Origin: Halobellus ruber
Lineage (GTDB): Archaea > Halobacteriota > Halobacteria > Halobacteriales > Haloferacaceae
DNA length: 64,000 bases
Reading direction: 5' to 3'
Assembly (NCBI RefSeq): GCF_014212355.1
Contig: NZ_JACKXD010000004.1
Location: 248,001 to 312,000 of the forward strand
The stretch's first letter is position 1; every line of letters starts with the position of its first letter. The position numbers and the translations under genes are program-made. The notes beneath the pieces were generated by a model, which was given only the letters and a program-made list of their open reading frames with translations, ran no database searches and was not told the origin of the DNA. This document shows positions 16,723 to 27,100 of this stretch, one piece after another.

Positions 16723-17925
16723 ATGCGGACGCCCGCGCCGTGGCTCGCCCTCCTCCTCGTGGTCGCCGCCGTCGCGCCAGCCTCGGCGCTCGCCGCGGCT
16801 CCCGCTGCCGACGCGGGCGGCGGCGTCGACCCGGCGGCCGCGGTCGACGCTCCCGTTCTCGACGGCGGGGTCGTTTCCTTCCAGACCGACGACGCCGGCA
16901 CGGGCGAACCGACCACCGCCGTCGAGATTTCGCTCCGCGAGGACCGGAGCGCGTTCTGGCGGATCGAGGCGCGCTACGCCCTCGAAAGCGAAAACGAGAC
17001 CGAGGCGTTCCGGACGGTCGCCGACCGGTACGAGTCGGGCGAGGCCGACGTCGGCCCCGACGCCGTGCTCTTCGAGACGCTCCAGCGGCGGGCGAGCGAA
17101 GCCACCGGCCGGGAGATGTCGATCGGGAACGTCACCTACCACTCCTCGGTCGCGGAATCCGGCGACCGCGGCACGCTCGCGCTCACCTTCCGGTGGAGCA
17201 ATTTCCTGCGGGCGGGCGAGAACGGGACGCTGGTGCTCGACGACGCGTTCAGGCTCCCCAGCGCCGCGGAGGACCGACAGCGCACCTGGCTGTCGATATT
17301 CGACGAGAGCCAGGCGATCCGGATCCGTCCACCGGACGGCTACACCGTGACGAGCACGTCCATCCCGGTCCAGCAGCGTAAGAGCGCGGTCGTGCTGGCC
17401 GAACCGTCGGACTTCGAGGGCGACTCGGCGCTCCGGATCACCTACACCTCCGTCGGCCCGACCGACCGGCTCCCGATCGAACTCCTGGCGGGGATCGGCC
17501 TCGTCGCGGTCGTCGCCGTCGCGGCCGGGGTGTGGACGCTCCGCCGACGCCCCGGGGGCGACGCCGCGGGGAACGGGCCGGCAAGCCCCGGGGACGCCCC
17601 GGCACCCCCGAGCCCGCCCGACGCCGACGGAAACGGTGCCGACCCCGACGCGGCCACCGGGGCTACGGGTGACGGTGCCGATAGCGACGACGAGGCGGAC
17701 GTCGATCCCTCGCTGCTCTCCGACGAGGAACGGATCGAGCGGCTGCTCGAACGCAACGACGGCCGGATGAAGCAGGCGACGATCGTCGACGAGATGGGGT
17801 GGTCGGACGCGAAGGTCTCGCAGTTGCTGTCGGCGATGGCAGAGGAGGGGCGGATCGACAAGCTCCGGATCGGCCGTGAGAACCTCATCTCCCTGCCCGA
17901 CGACGCCGACGATGGCGAGTCGTAG
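16723..17925 (+). CDS. membrane-anchored winged-helix protein with external domain
   Basis: The protein has 400 residues. A signal peptide (MRTPAPWLALLLVVAAVAP) is followed by an external beta-rich domain of about 220 residues. One transmembrane helix (about 250-268, LLAGIGLVAVVAVAAGVWTL) leads to an acidic Pro/Gly linker and a C-terminal winged-helix domain (about 345-395, GRMKQATIVDEMGWSDAKVSQ). The topology suggests an outside sensor that controls DNA binding at the membrane. The divergent exported protein at 16610 is a possible partner or target. The winged helix is of the MarR-like type common in haloarchaeal membrane proteins. Ligand and target are unknown. Confidence 0.75.
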   Translation: MRTPAPWLALLLVVAAVAPASALAAAPAADAGGGVDPAAAVDAPVLDGGVVSFQTDDAGTGEPTTAVEISLREDRSAFWRIEARYALESENETEAFRTVADRYESGEADVGPDAVLFETLQRRASEATGREMSIGNVTYHSSVAESGDRGTLALTFRWSNFLRAGENGTLVLDDAFRLPSAAEDRQRTWLSIFDESQAIRIRPPDGYTVTSTSIPVQQRKSAVVLAEPSDFEGDSALRITYTSVGPTDRLPIELLAGIGLVAVVAVAAGVWTLRRRPGGDAAGNGPASPGDAPAPPSPPDADGNGADPDAATGATGDGADSDDEADVDPSLLSDEERIERLLERNDGRMKQATIVDEMGWSDAKVSQLLSAMAEEGRIDKLRIGRENLISLPDDADDGES

Positions 17926-17982
17926 CCCGATCGGGGTCGGCTTCCGGAACCTCTTTTGCCGCGCCATCCTCAGCGACGTGTA

Positions 17983-18825
17983 ATGGAGTATCTGGAGCGT
18001 CGGGTATCGATGGTCGAGGACCGCCTCGAGGCCGTGATCGAGGCGGTCGACCCCCCCGAGCTGTCCGCGGAGGTAGCGCACGTCGCGCTCGCGGGCGGCA
18101 AGCGGGTCCGGCCGGCCGTGACGGTCCTGGCGTGTGAGGCCTGCGGCGGCGACCCCGAGGAGGCGGTCGACTTCGCGGTCGCCGTCGAACTGGTCCACAA
18201 CGCCTCGCTCGTGATCGACGACATCATCGACCGCTCCGAGGTCCGGCGCGGGACGACGAGCGCGTGGGCCGAGTACGGCTACGGCCCCGCGATCATCGCC
18301 TCCGACGGCCTTCTGGGCGAGGCGTTCGCGCTGCTGTCGCGGAGCGACCACGCGACGCAGATCGTCGCGGAGTCGATGGCGGAACTCGGCGAGGGGGAGG
18401 CCACGGAGCTGGTCGCCCGTCCGACCGACGAACGGGAGTACATGGAGCTCGCCCGCCGGAAGACCGGGGCGTTGTTCCGTGCGGCCGCCGAACTCGGCGC
18501 GGTCGCGGCCGACGCCGATCCGTTCACGATCGAGGCGTTCGGCGACTACGCCGAGCGGGTCGGCGTCGCGTTCCAGATCCGCGACGACGTCCTCGACGCC
18601 ACCGCCGACGCCGACGCCCTCGGGAAGCCGACCGGCCAGGACGCGGAGATGGATCGCCCCTCCCTGGTGCAGGTCACCGAACTCACCGTCGAGGAGGCCA
18701 ACGGGCGGGCCCACGCCCAGTCCGAACTGGCGCTCGAGGCCCTGGCGACCTCGAACGTCGACGACAGCGAGCCCCTGGAGTACCTCCGGGATCTCGCGGA
18801 GTTCGTCGTCGTCCGGGAGCGGTGA
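17983..18825 (+). CDS. polyprenyl (geranylgeranyl-type) diphosphate synthase
   Basis: This trans-prenyltransferase condenses isopentenyl diphosphate onto allylic diphosphates for lipid and carotenoid precursors. The 280-residue protein has the first Asp-rich motif DDIID (79-83), the second DDVLD (201-205) and the GGKRVRP lysine/arginine block at about 38-44. It is shorter than the usual 340-350-residue haloarchaeal geranylgeranyl diphosphate synthase, so product chain length cannot be assigned. The ATG at 17983 fits MEYLERRVSMVEDRLEAV. It stands convergent to the DUF373 gene. Confidence 0.85.
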   Translation: MEYLERRVSMVEDRLEAVIEAVDPPELSAEVAHVALAGGKRVRPAVTVLACEACGGDPEEAVDFAVAVELVHNASLVIDDIIDRSEVRRGTTSAWAEYGYGPAIIASDGLLGEAFALLSRSDHATQIVAESMAELGEGEATELVARPTDEREYMELARRKTGALFRAAAELGAVAADADPFTIEAFGDYAERVGVAFQIRDDVLDATADADALGKPTGQDAEMDRPSLVQVTELTVEEANGRAHAQSELALEALATSNVDDSEPLEYLRDLAEFVVVRER

Positions 18826-18884
18826 GGGCCGGGCGGTTTGCGGTCCGCACCGCCACCGGGCCGGCCCCCACCGTCGGCCGCCGG

Positions 18885-20006
18885 CTACGTCGTCTCCGGC
18901 GCCGTCGGGAACCGCGATTCGGCGATCGCGAAGGTGAGCGTGCTGAACACGCCCAGCAGCGTCCCGGCGGTGAGGCCGATCGCCACCTGCGTGAGCGAGA
19001 ACGACCGGACGCCAACGACCTCCCCCGGCAGGAAGAAGCCCGAGACCACGTAGAGCACGACTCCGATGGCGACGACGTAGAAGGGCGCGTTGAGGTACCG
19101 CCACTCGAAGCGGTCCGCGAGGTACTCGTCGGCGACCTGCCCCAGGCTCGAGGTGACGCCCGCGGCGGCGAACCACTGGACGGCACCGTGGATCAGCGCC
19201 GACAGCACGACCGGTGGGGTCGGGCCGCCGACGTCGACACGCACCGTCTCTAAGAGCGCAAGGCCACGGAACCCGCCGACGACGAGCAGCGCCGCGGCGG
19301 CGACGTAGGTGATGAGCGTGACTCTGCCCTCATAGAGGATGTCGCGGACGCGCTCGGCGGTCCCGTCGACGGCGTCCTCGAGGCCCAACCCGCGGAAGAG
19401 GGTGTAGAGCCCGAGCAGCGCCGAGAGTACGCCGAGGACCACCGCGCCGGGAACGTCGAACAGGCTGGCAACTGTCACGAACGGGTAGATCAAAAGCAGG
19501 ATGCCGAGCGGCACTAAAATCGTCCCGCGGGTCTCGGGGTCCGCAAGCACCTGCTTCATCGTGTAGTAGATCGATTCGAGGTCCTGGGCCTGCCGGACGA
19601 CCACGCGGCGCACGCTGTCGATCGGCACCCGCGAGCGGACGACCGGTAACACCGACTCGTCCTGTGCGCCGTCGGTGATCACGATCGCGCCGACGTTCTC
19701 GCCGGTCGACAGCCCCGCCAGCACCCGGTCGATCTCGTCGCCGATCGCCCGGTTGGCCTGCACGTCGCCGCCCTGGGTGCCGGTGACGGCCGCGACGGTC
19801 ACCTCCTCGTCGACCTCGGGATCGGCGCGGAGGGCGTCGTACTCGTGGATCCCCTGGAACAGCACGTTGACGTCGGAGTCCTCCGGATCGGCCGTCGCGA
19901 GGTCGACGGCCGCCGCCTCGACGGCGTCCCGGCCGACGATCGGGGTTTCGGCGCCGGTCTTCCGGCCGAGGTCGTCGTCGAGGTCGACACAGAGGACCAG
20001 CAGCAT
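18885..20006 (-). CDS. DUF373 family membrane protein
   Basis: The protein has 373 residues. The N-terminal 150 residues form a soluble domain starting LLVLCVDLDDDLGRKTG, with VNVLFQGIHEYDAL and VGAIVITDGAQDESVLPVV, the conserved blocks of DUF373. Six or seven transmembrane helices follow from about residue 175. The family is archaeal and has no established biochemical role. The gene is monocistronic and convergent with the prenyl synthase. Confidence 0.8.
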   Translation of the reverse strand: MLLVLCVDLDDDLGRKTGAETPIVGRDAVEAAAVDLATADPEDSDVNVLFQGIHEYDALRADPEVDEEVTVAAVTGTQGGDVQANRAIGDEIDRVLAGLSTGENVGAIVITDGAQDESVLPVVRSRVPIDSVRRVVVRQAQDLESIYYTMKQVLADPETRGTILVPLGILLLIYPFVTVASLFDVPGAVVLGVLSALLGLYTLFRGLGLEDAVDGTAERVRDILYEGRVTLITYVAAAALLVVGGFRGLALLETVRVDVGGPTPPVVLSALIHGAVQWFAAAGVTSSLGQVADEYLADRFEWRYLNAPFYVVAIGVVLYVVSGFFLPGEVVGVRSFSLTQVAIGLTAGTLLGVFSTLTFAIAESRFPTAPETT

Positions 20007-20362
20007 CCCCTGAGGATACGCCGCCGGAGTATATCTGTTTTCGGGAGCCGCGTACAGTCGGATTCAGCCACCGCGGACCCAGCGGGCACGATCCCGGAAA
20101 CTTCCCCCTTCCAGTCCCACCTCACGGTGGACCGTCGATTAGTAATCGCTTATGGAAATGCGGTAGAACGAGTCAGAACGTAGCATTTCCGCAATAGATT
20201 CACTCGTACGGTTAATTGTGGGGCCAAGGGCCCGGAGCGGACCCCAACTCCCGAAGCGGTGATAGTATCCTACAAATCGGTCCGGACAAGCAGTCAGTCC
20301 AGTTCCGTCCAGGTATGTAGCTCAGCCGAAAGCTTAATCTACCGTTTCAGATATCTTGTACT
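20007..20362. other. gene-free region
   Basis: This 356-base stretch has no credible gene. It contains a short inverted repeat, GGAAATGC (20154-20161) and GCATTTCC (20183-20190). A/T content rises toward 20363, which would suit a promoter for the next small gene. No tRNA or remnant of a known element was recognised. Confidence 0.5.
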
Positions 20363-20671
20363 GTGCCTATTGAAAACATTGCCTGTGGCGAGTGTGGGAC
20401 CACGATATCGTTCAATTTGGATTCCGACGTGGAGGAGTTCGGAACTGGAGATAACGGCATCGTCGTAAAAGAGAAGGGTAGTGGGGGTATCATTTCGTCG
20501 TCGAATTACACTAACACCGGAGTCGAAAGAAAGCGCTGTCCGAACTGTGACGATCAGTGGGTCAGTGTTCTAACAGCGGACGGATTCGCCGAGGCGAAAG
20601 AGGAACTCGGTATCGACGACAGTGAGGCGATAATCAAAATCGAGTTCGGAACGACGATCAGAAGCTCATAG
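20363..20671 (+). CDS. small zinc-ribbon-like protein
   Basis: The protein has 102 residues from a GTG start. Two knuckles, CGEC near residue 8 and CPNC near 59, are spaced as in zinc ribbons, and the second sits in KRCPNCDDQWV. The middle part is polar and variable. Base and codon use are more A/T-rich than the neighbours (runs such as TCATTTCGTCGTCG and ATAATCAAAATC), which hints at recent arrival. No family was recognised. The start is uncertain. Confidence 0.55.
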   Translation: MPIENIACGECGTTISFNLDSDVEEFGTGDNGIVVKEKGSGGIISSSNYTNTGVERKRCPNCDDQWVSVLTADGFAEAKEELGIDDSEAIIKIEFGTTIRSS

Positions 20672-20887
20672 CGGTTTCGACCCCCGGTGAGGGCGTTCTC
20701 ACGGACCGTTACGTACAGTGATGGCGACGGCGAGATGGAAGCGGCCACGGGGGGATGAGGGAGACGGAAGTGTAACGATACCGCTTGATGAGGGTCTTCC
20801 ATCGTACCCCCGATCGATTGTGCCACGGGCACCGCCGCCGCGAGTAGCACGACTTTTGAGTCTCGGGCGGTTACGGGGAAAGAGAGA

Positions 20888-21883
20888 ATGATCTCGAAGG
20901 GCTGTGAGCAGTGCGCCAAGGGCGGCAAGATGGTGCTCTTCGTTTACGGGTACTGCGACCAGCGCGACTGCTTTTACTGCCCGCTCGGCGAGAACCGGAA
21001 GAACGTCACCGACGTCTACGCCAACGAGCGGTTAGTTGCGGACGACGAGGACGTCATCGAAGAAGCTCACCGGATGGACGCGTTGGGGACCTCGATCACC
21101 GGCGGCGAACCCCAGGAGGCGATGGCGAAGACGACGCGGTACCTCTCGCTTCTGAAAGACGAGTTCGGCGCCGAGCACCACACCCACCTCTACACCGGGA
21201 TCACCGGCGGCCGGGAGAACATGCGCCGGCTCTCGGAGGCCGGCCTCGACGAGATCCGGTTTCACCCGCCGTACGAACTGTGGGGGGACCTCCACGGCAC
21301 CGAGTGGGAGGAGATTCTGTATATCGCCCGCGAGGAGGGGCTCACGCCCGCCTTCGAGATCCCCGGCATCCGCGCCGAAGAGGAGTTCCTCGAGTTCTTA
21401 GACGAGGGGGCCGCGGAGTTCTGCAACGTCAACGAGTTCGAGATGAGCGACGGCAACTACCGCCGGATGCAGGAGCAGGGCTACGAACTTCAGGACGGCC
21501 ATATGTCCGCCGTCGAGGGCTCGAAGGAGGAGATCCTCGCGTCGATGGGCGACCACGAGCGGGTGTACTTCTGCACCTCCGTGTTCAAGGACGCCGCCCA
21601 GCACCGCAACCGGCTCAAGCGGATGGCGCGCAACGTCCGCCGGCCCTTCGACGAGGTGACCGACGACGGCACGCTCGTCTACGGCAAGACCTGGGTCCCC
21701 CCCGAGGAACTCGACGCCCTGGGCGTCCCCGAGGAGTTCTACACGGTCAAATCCGAGCACGTCGAGGTCGCGTGGTGGCTCTTAGAGGAGATGGTCGAGG
21801 ACGGCGACGTCCCCGAGGGCGAACTCGTCGAGCAGTACCCCACCGTCGACGGGACCGTCGTCGAGCGGACGCCGCTGGCCTGA
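20888..21883 (+). CDS. radical SAM protein
   Basis: The protein has 331 residues. The cluster-binding cysteines are C23, C28 and C31 in YGYCDQRDCFYCPLG, a CX4CX2C spacing rather than the usual CX3CX2C. An extra pair, C6 and C9 (CEQC), lies at the N terminus. ITGGEPQEA (about 70-78) is the SAM-binding GGE motif. A TIM-barrel-like pattern follows (HLYTGITGG, EIRFHPPYELW, PAFEIPGI). It resembles archaeal proteins annotated as pyruvate formate-lyase-activating-like (COG2108). The substrate is unknown. It stands alone, with its own short upstream region. Confidence 0.82.
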   Translation: MISKGCEQCAKGGKMVLFVYGYCDQRDCFYCPLGENRKNVTDVYANERLVADDEDVIEEAHRMDALGTSITGGEPQEAMAKTTRYLSLLKDEFGAEHHTHLYTGITGGRENMRRLSEAGLDEIRFHPPYELWGDLHGTEWEEILYIAREEGLTPAFEIPGIRAEEEFLEFLDEGAAEFCNVNEFEMSDGNYRRMQEQGYELQDGHMSAVEGSKEEILASMGDHERVYFCTSVFKDAAQHRNRLKRMARNVRRPFDEVTDDGTLVYGKTWVPPEELDALGVPEEFYTVKSEHVEVAWWLLEEMVEDGDVPEGELVEQYPTVDGTVVERTPLA

Positions 21884-21910
21884 TCCGTCAGACGAGAGTC
21901 GATCGCGCCG

Positions 21911-22606
21911 CTACTGCGACCGGCGGACCCGGCGGGACCGTCCCCGCGTCAGTGCCGCATAGAGGCTGGGTACCACCGCAACCGCGATCCCCGCAAGCAG
22001 CCACTCCCCGAGCGGACCGCCGCGAACGACCCCCACACCGACGATCCCGAGGCCGACGACGCCGCCGGTCGCAACGACGAGCCGTTCTGTCCGGGCATCG
22101 ACGTCGACGCCGCGTTCGCCTCCGTAGAGTGCTGCCGCCAGCCCCGTACCCCCGCCGGCGGCGACGCCGACCGGGATCCGGTCGATCGCGAGTCCGGCGA
22201 CGAGCAGCAGGAGCCCCGCGGCGGCACCGACAACGACCGTTGTCCGGGGCGTCACGGGGTTGAGGCCCGCGTCGAAGCGCGTCGCGTAGGCCGCGGCGGG
22301 CGCACCGAGCACCAGCGCCACGAGCGCGGCCGACAGGAGGCCGCCCGGCGTGGGATCGCCGACAAAGACGCCGAGTCCGCCGGCGGCCGCGACGACCGCG
22401 CCGGCCGCGAGCAGCCACCGCGGGGGGAGCGTCGCCGCGGGGTCGTCGTCGCGGAGAATCCCGAAGGCGACGAACGGGTAGGAGACGGCCGCCCCGACGA
22501 CCGCCGTGGCGTAGAGTCCCCAGCCGAGAACGGCGCCGGTCACCAGCACGGAGACGCCGAGCACGACGCCGGTGAGAACGGCAAACTCGGGGACACGCCG
22601 GCTCAT
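21911..22606 (-). CDS. multi-pass membrane protein of unknown function
   Basis: The protein has 231 residues with about eight hydrophobic helices rich in Gly, Ala and Val, arranged as repeated pairs, and an Arg-rich C terminus (RGRSRRVRRSQ) that is probably cytoplasmic. The ATG at 22606 gives a start MSRRVPEFAVLTGVV with positive charges before the first helix; the longer upstream frame reads Arg/His-rich and is not plausible. No family was recognised. Confidence 0.6.
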   Translation of the reverse strand: MSRRVPEFAVLTGVVLGVSVLVTGAVLGWGLYATAVVGAAVSYPFVAFGILRDDDPAATLPPRWLLAAGAVVAAAGGLGVFVGDPTPGGLLSAALVALVLGAPAAAYATRFDAGLNPVTPRTTVVVGAAAGLLLLVAGLAIDRIPVGVAAGGGTGLAAALYGGERGVDVDARTERLVVATGGVVGLGIVGVGVVRGGPLGEWLLAGIAVAVVPSLYAALTRGRSRRVRRSQ

Positions 22607-22733
22607 ACCGAACCGAGGAGCGAGACGGACGAAAACGTTGCGATGGCGCCGATGCCGGCGGCGCGTGCCGGACCCAACGGGGGCGTCAATACCGATTTCG
22701 TGTGATCGTGCCGCTAACTGAACTCGCAGGCAC

Positions 22734-23249
22734 TCAGAGAACGACCACCGAAGCAGCGAGCGCAGCAACCCCGACGACCATCATCAACCCGCCGACGCCG
22801 ACGATCGCGAGGTTCCGGACGGTGTTCGTTTCCCGCTCCAAGAACCCCTCTCCCGGTGCGTCCGGGTCGACGTACGCAGTCACGGTCTGTCCTTCGTCGT
22901 ACTCCTCGAGGTGCGAGCGCGCCCCGGACTCGTCGGGGTACCGGACCGTCGTATCCGCTCCCGCCGACGGCGGTTCGACGTTATCCGAAGTGTACTCGTC
23001 GCCCTCGAACGCGTACTCGAAGGTGACCCGCGGTGCGTACTCGGTTCGCGTGGTCCGCGGACCAGCTTCGTTCTCATCGGTCGCCTGCTGGGTCTCGGTG
23101 ACCCCGAGGTCGGTTATCTCCGCCTGTACCTCGACCGCGTCGCCGACTCGCTCCTGTTCGTCCGTATGTGACTGCCATCCGTTCCACGCGATGACGGCCC
23201 CCAGGCCCGTCCAGAGCAACGATCCGATTGCTGGTCCGAATGACACCAT
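22734..23249 (-). CDS. DUF3592-like membrane protein
   Basis: The protein has 171 residues with one transmembrane helix at each end (about 5-22 and 145-168). Between them is an external or periplasm-side beta domain containing VTFEYAFEGDEYTSDNV and VTAYVDPDAPGEGFLERE. This layout, including the YVDPDAP motif just before the second helix, is that of the DUF3592 family. Function is unknown. It lies 127 bases upstream of the previous membrane gene on the same strand. Confidence 0.7.
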   Translation of the reverse strand: MVSFGPAIGSLLWTGLGAVIAWNGWQSHTDEQERVGDAVEVQAEITDLGVTETQQATDENEAGPRTTRTEYAPRVTFEYAFEGDEYTSDNVEPPSAGADTTVRYPDESGARSHLEEYDEGQTVTAYVDPDAPGEGFLERETNTVRNLAIVGVGGLMMVVGVAALAASVVVL

Positions 23250-24106
23250 CTCACTTCCTGTAACTGATTCATCAATTTATGGGTTTTCCCGGTCACGGAG
23301 TCGTCACGCCCCGTGAGCGGCTAGCTCGTGTAGTTTGGGAGTCGCGTCGGGAACGACGCCGACCCGATTCCGACAGTAACGATGACAGACATATCAGCTG
23401 ATCACGACAGTCCACGATACCTCACGGCGACGGTGACTGTCGACCGGTGGACATTATGCGGGAGTGCCCTTCGGCCACCGCGGGTGGGTGCGCGTTCGAG
23501 CAGAGCCGGAGCAGTCCCGATGGACGACACCGGTTCGAACAGTCAATTGCGGGAACAAACGGTCGGTGGCGACGGAACCGTATATTGGACGGCAACTCCG
23601 GTCGCGATCGGAACTGGATGGTCTCGCTCACGGCCGCGAGTTGGTCACGTGGCTGTTTGTTGTCACGCCACGGTTGTGGCCGTCCACACACAACCACATA
23701 GCTTTCTTTATCCGAGCTTCCTGCGGCGATAGTATGTACCAGAAGTAGTAACAGTCGCCACGGAACCCCGGTCCGGATGGTGAATCTACTGGGGTAGCCC
23801 GTCGCGGGGCGTCTGACACCCGGAGCTCGCAGCGAGGTGGGGACTTACAGCGGGAGATTCTCTCGACTCCGGTCCGTGTTGCGGAGCACACTGACCGGTC
23901 GCTTCTGAGCTTCTCAACGGCAAAAGTATCGAAAATAAAATATACACACAGCAAGACCTGAGAGTTCGGAATCACACGCGTCTTGACACGAACGATCGCA
24001 GTCGCCGTCGGTACTCTCACGCAGCACGTATCGCTCAGCCCAGTTTTTCGATCCGCAGTTCGGGCAGCAGATCCGTCAACTAGGGGGATCGACCCCGGTG
24101 GGTACG
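23250..24106. other. long gene-free region upstream of the surface protein
   Basis: About 850 bases hold no gene that can be supported. The open frames in this stretch are Arg/Ser-rich shadows without family features. The part around 23920-23960 is strongly A/T-rich (AAAAGTATCGAAAATAAAAT) and is the best candidate for promoter or regulatory sequence, though it lies some 150 bases before the next start codon. Confidence 0.5.
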
Positions 24107-27100
24107 ATGGGTGAATCCTCGGGGGCTAGCCGGATTCGAGCGATCATCCTGACCGCGCTGGTGGTAGTCTCGATGGTCGTTACGTCGGCCCCGATGGGAG
24201 TCGCGTCGGCCGCCGTTGACGATGGACCGGCTGAACCCGACGACTCATCAATGTCTCCGCACCCACAACCGGTGCGGAACAGCGAGTCGACCGACAGAGA
24301 CGGTAGCTCCCGGTCGGACACGACCGGAACGGCCGATATGGATGTCAGCGGAAGCGACACTGCCGGGAAAGCGAACGCACAGAGCGATACGATAGTCGTT
24401 GATCCGGACGATCCGGACGCGTACGACACGATTCAGGCCGCGGTGGACGCCGCGACCGACGGGCAGCGGATCGAGGTGCGGGACGGGGAGTACGAGGGAA
24501 CGGTGACGCTCAACAAAACCGTGACCCTCGTCGCGACGGGATCGGTGACGCTCTCGGGGTCGGCAAACGGATCCAGTTCTGTGATCGAGGTGCCGGCCGG
24601 GAGCAATGCTGCGCCGACTGTCGACGGGTTCAGGATTACGGAAGCAGACATTGGTTTCAGGGCGAACGACACGGCATCGGCTTGGACCGTTCGGAACACC
24701 ACATTCGTAACCGAGGTTTTTGCAATCAACGCTAAGCGGAGTAACGGGAGGTGGGCAGTTCGTGACACACAGGTGACTGTTTCGGGTAGTGCCCCAGTCG
24801 GCATCGATGCATCTAGCAGCGGCGGCGACTGGACTGTTACGAATCTCACCGGGGATGTTGACCAAGGAACGGGTGTGAACGCCTTCGAGTCGAGTGGCAA
24901 CTGGATCGTGCGTGATAGTGATTTCCGAGATATAAACACAGCAATTGGGGCGGTCGGGACGGAAGGACGCTGGTCCGTCGATGGAGCCACCATACGGAAC
25001 GCCAGTGGGACCGGTATCGACGCGTACGCAGCGACGGCAGCGTGGACCGTTCGCGATACGACGATCACAGATGCTCGGAACTACGGTATCAATACGCCTT
25101 TTTCCGCGGGAGACTGGGTCGTCGAGAACACGAGCATAAAAAATACCGAGGACGGTATTTTGGCGTCGTTTTCCACCGGAAACTGGACGATCCGGAATAG
25201 CGACGTACAACTCCCATCGGGATCGTTCAGCGCAGTCGATGCTTCTTTTTCCGAAGGTGCGTGGACGATTCGCAACAGCACACTTAGTGCCGACGCAGTT
25301 GCGGTCTACGCGCCCGAAAGTACCGGTAGGTTCGATATCCGATCGAGCACGGTCAAAGGGTCGAACTTCGGGATCAACGTCCGGGCTACGACATCTGATT
25401 GGGTGATTGATAATACGAAAATTACAAATAATGCGGAAAGCGGAATCATTGCGCTCGATGCGGACGGTGACTGGCGCGTCGAAGATAGTGTAATTCGAGG
25501 GAACCGCGTTGGAATCAACGCCACGCGGACCGGTAATTCGTGGACGGTATCTGATACATCAGTCACTAATAACGCTGATCGCGGTATCGACGCGGAGGAC
25601 GCAAGCGGCAACTGGAACATCGAGTCGACCGAAATTACGGACAACAGCGTCGGTATTCGAGCATCGAACGTCGAAACGTCGTGGGGCGTCAACGGATCGA
25701 TCATCACCGCCAACGAAGATCACGGCATCAACGCGAACGACTCTGAGACGACCGGCGATGCCACCGACAACTGGTGGGGCCAGGAATCCGGCCCCACCGA
25801 CTCGCAGTGTGTCGGGAACGTCAACTGTGGTACCCCGCTCAATTCGACGCCGACCGCCGGTGCGCCACCCGATGTCGGACCGATATCCGAGGAAGCTGAG
25901 GACGGCACGCCGGACCCGGTTTTCAACCTTTCCCCACAACCGGCAAACGCGAGCGAACAACTGACGTTCGACGCGACGGTCTCCGGGGACGACACGATCG
26001 AGTCCTACGAGTGGGATCTCGGCGACGGGACGACCGCGTCCGGCGGCGTCGTCAACCACACCTACGAGTCTCCGGGCAACTACACGGTCAACCTCACCGT
26101 CACCGACGCGTCGGGGAGGACCAACAGTACGGAGCGCGTGATCCCGGTCGGCCCCGCGACGCCCACCGCAGCGTTCGACTACCGACCGAAACCACAGAAC
26201 GCGACGCGCCCTGTCGCGTTCAACGCCTCCACCTCGACGGCCCCGAACAGCAACATCACGTCCTACGAGTGGGAGTTCGGCGACAACGAGACCGGAACCG
26301 GTGAAACGATCAACCACACGTACTTCGATCCGGGGAACTACACGGTCAACCTGACCGTCACGAGCGCGAACGGCGGCGTCAACAGTACGAACCGGACCGT
26401 CGAGATCCTGCCCAGCGACGCGCTCGTCGTCGACGTCGGCAACGAGACGGCGCCGTATCAGCGGATTGACGCGGCAGTCGCCAACGCCAGCGACGGCGAC
26501 CGCGTGCTGGTTCGTTCCGGTACCTACAACGACAGCGACGGCCGAATTACCCTCGACACGAACATCACCGTCGTTGCTCCCGACGGTGCGGTCGTCGCCC
26601 GGAGCGGGCGCTCGCTGTCGGCCGCGTTCGAGATCGGGCCGAACGTAACCACGACGATCCGCAATTTCACGGTTCGCGACTTCGGGACTGCGGTCGAGGC
26701 GTCGAACACCGGCGCCGACTGGAGGGTCGTCGGGCTGACGACCGTCGAGACGCCGACCGCGGTCAACGCGTTCGAGTCAGCCGGCGACTGGCGCATTACC
26801 GACCTCGACGCCCGGCTGAACGATCGCTACGACGCGACTGCGATCAACGCGCGCGGCTCGGACGGAAACTGGGCCGTCACGGAAAGTGCCGTCGCAAACG
26901 TGAGCGCCGGACTCGTCGCCGCCGACACGACCGGAAACTGGAGCGTCTCGAACCTCTCGGTCAGCTCGGCGACGACCGGCATCGACGCCGGCGGATCCGA
27001 CGGCGCGTGGCGCGTTGACGCCGTTGAGATAACCGACGCGAGTACCCCGCTGCTCGCCCCCGACACCTCCGGCGACTGGCGGATCGACGACGCGACGGTC

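Noticed and set aside
23628-24020. Minus-strand 130-codon frame upstream of the surface protein
   Set aside because: Cysteine-, arginine- and serine-rich composition with no family, promoter or coding periodicity; treated as non-coding.
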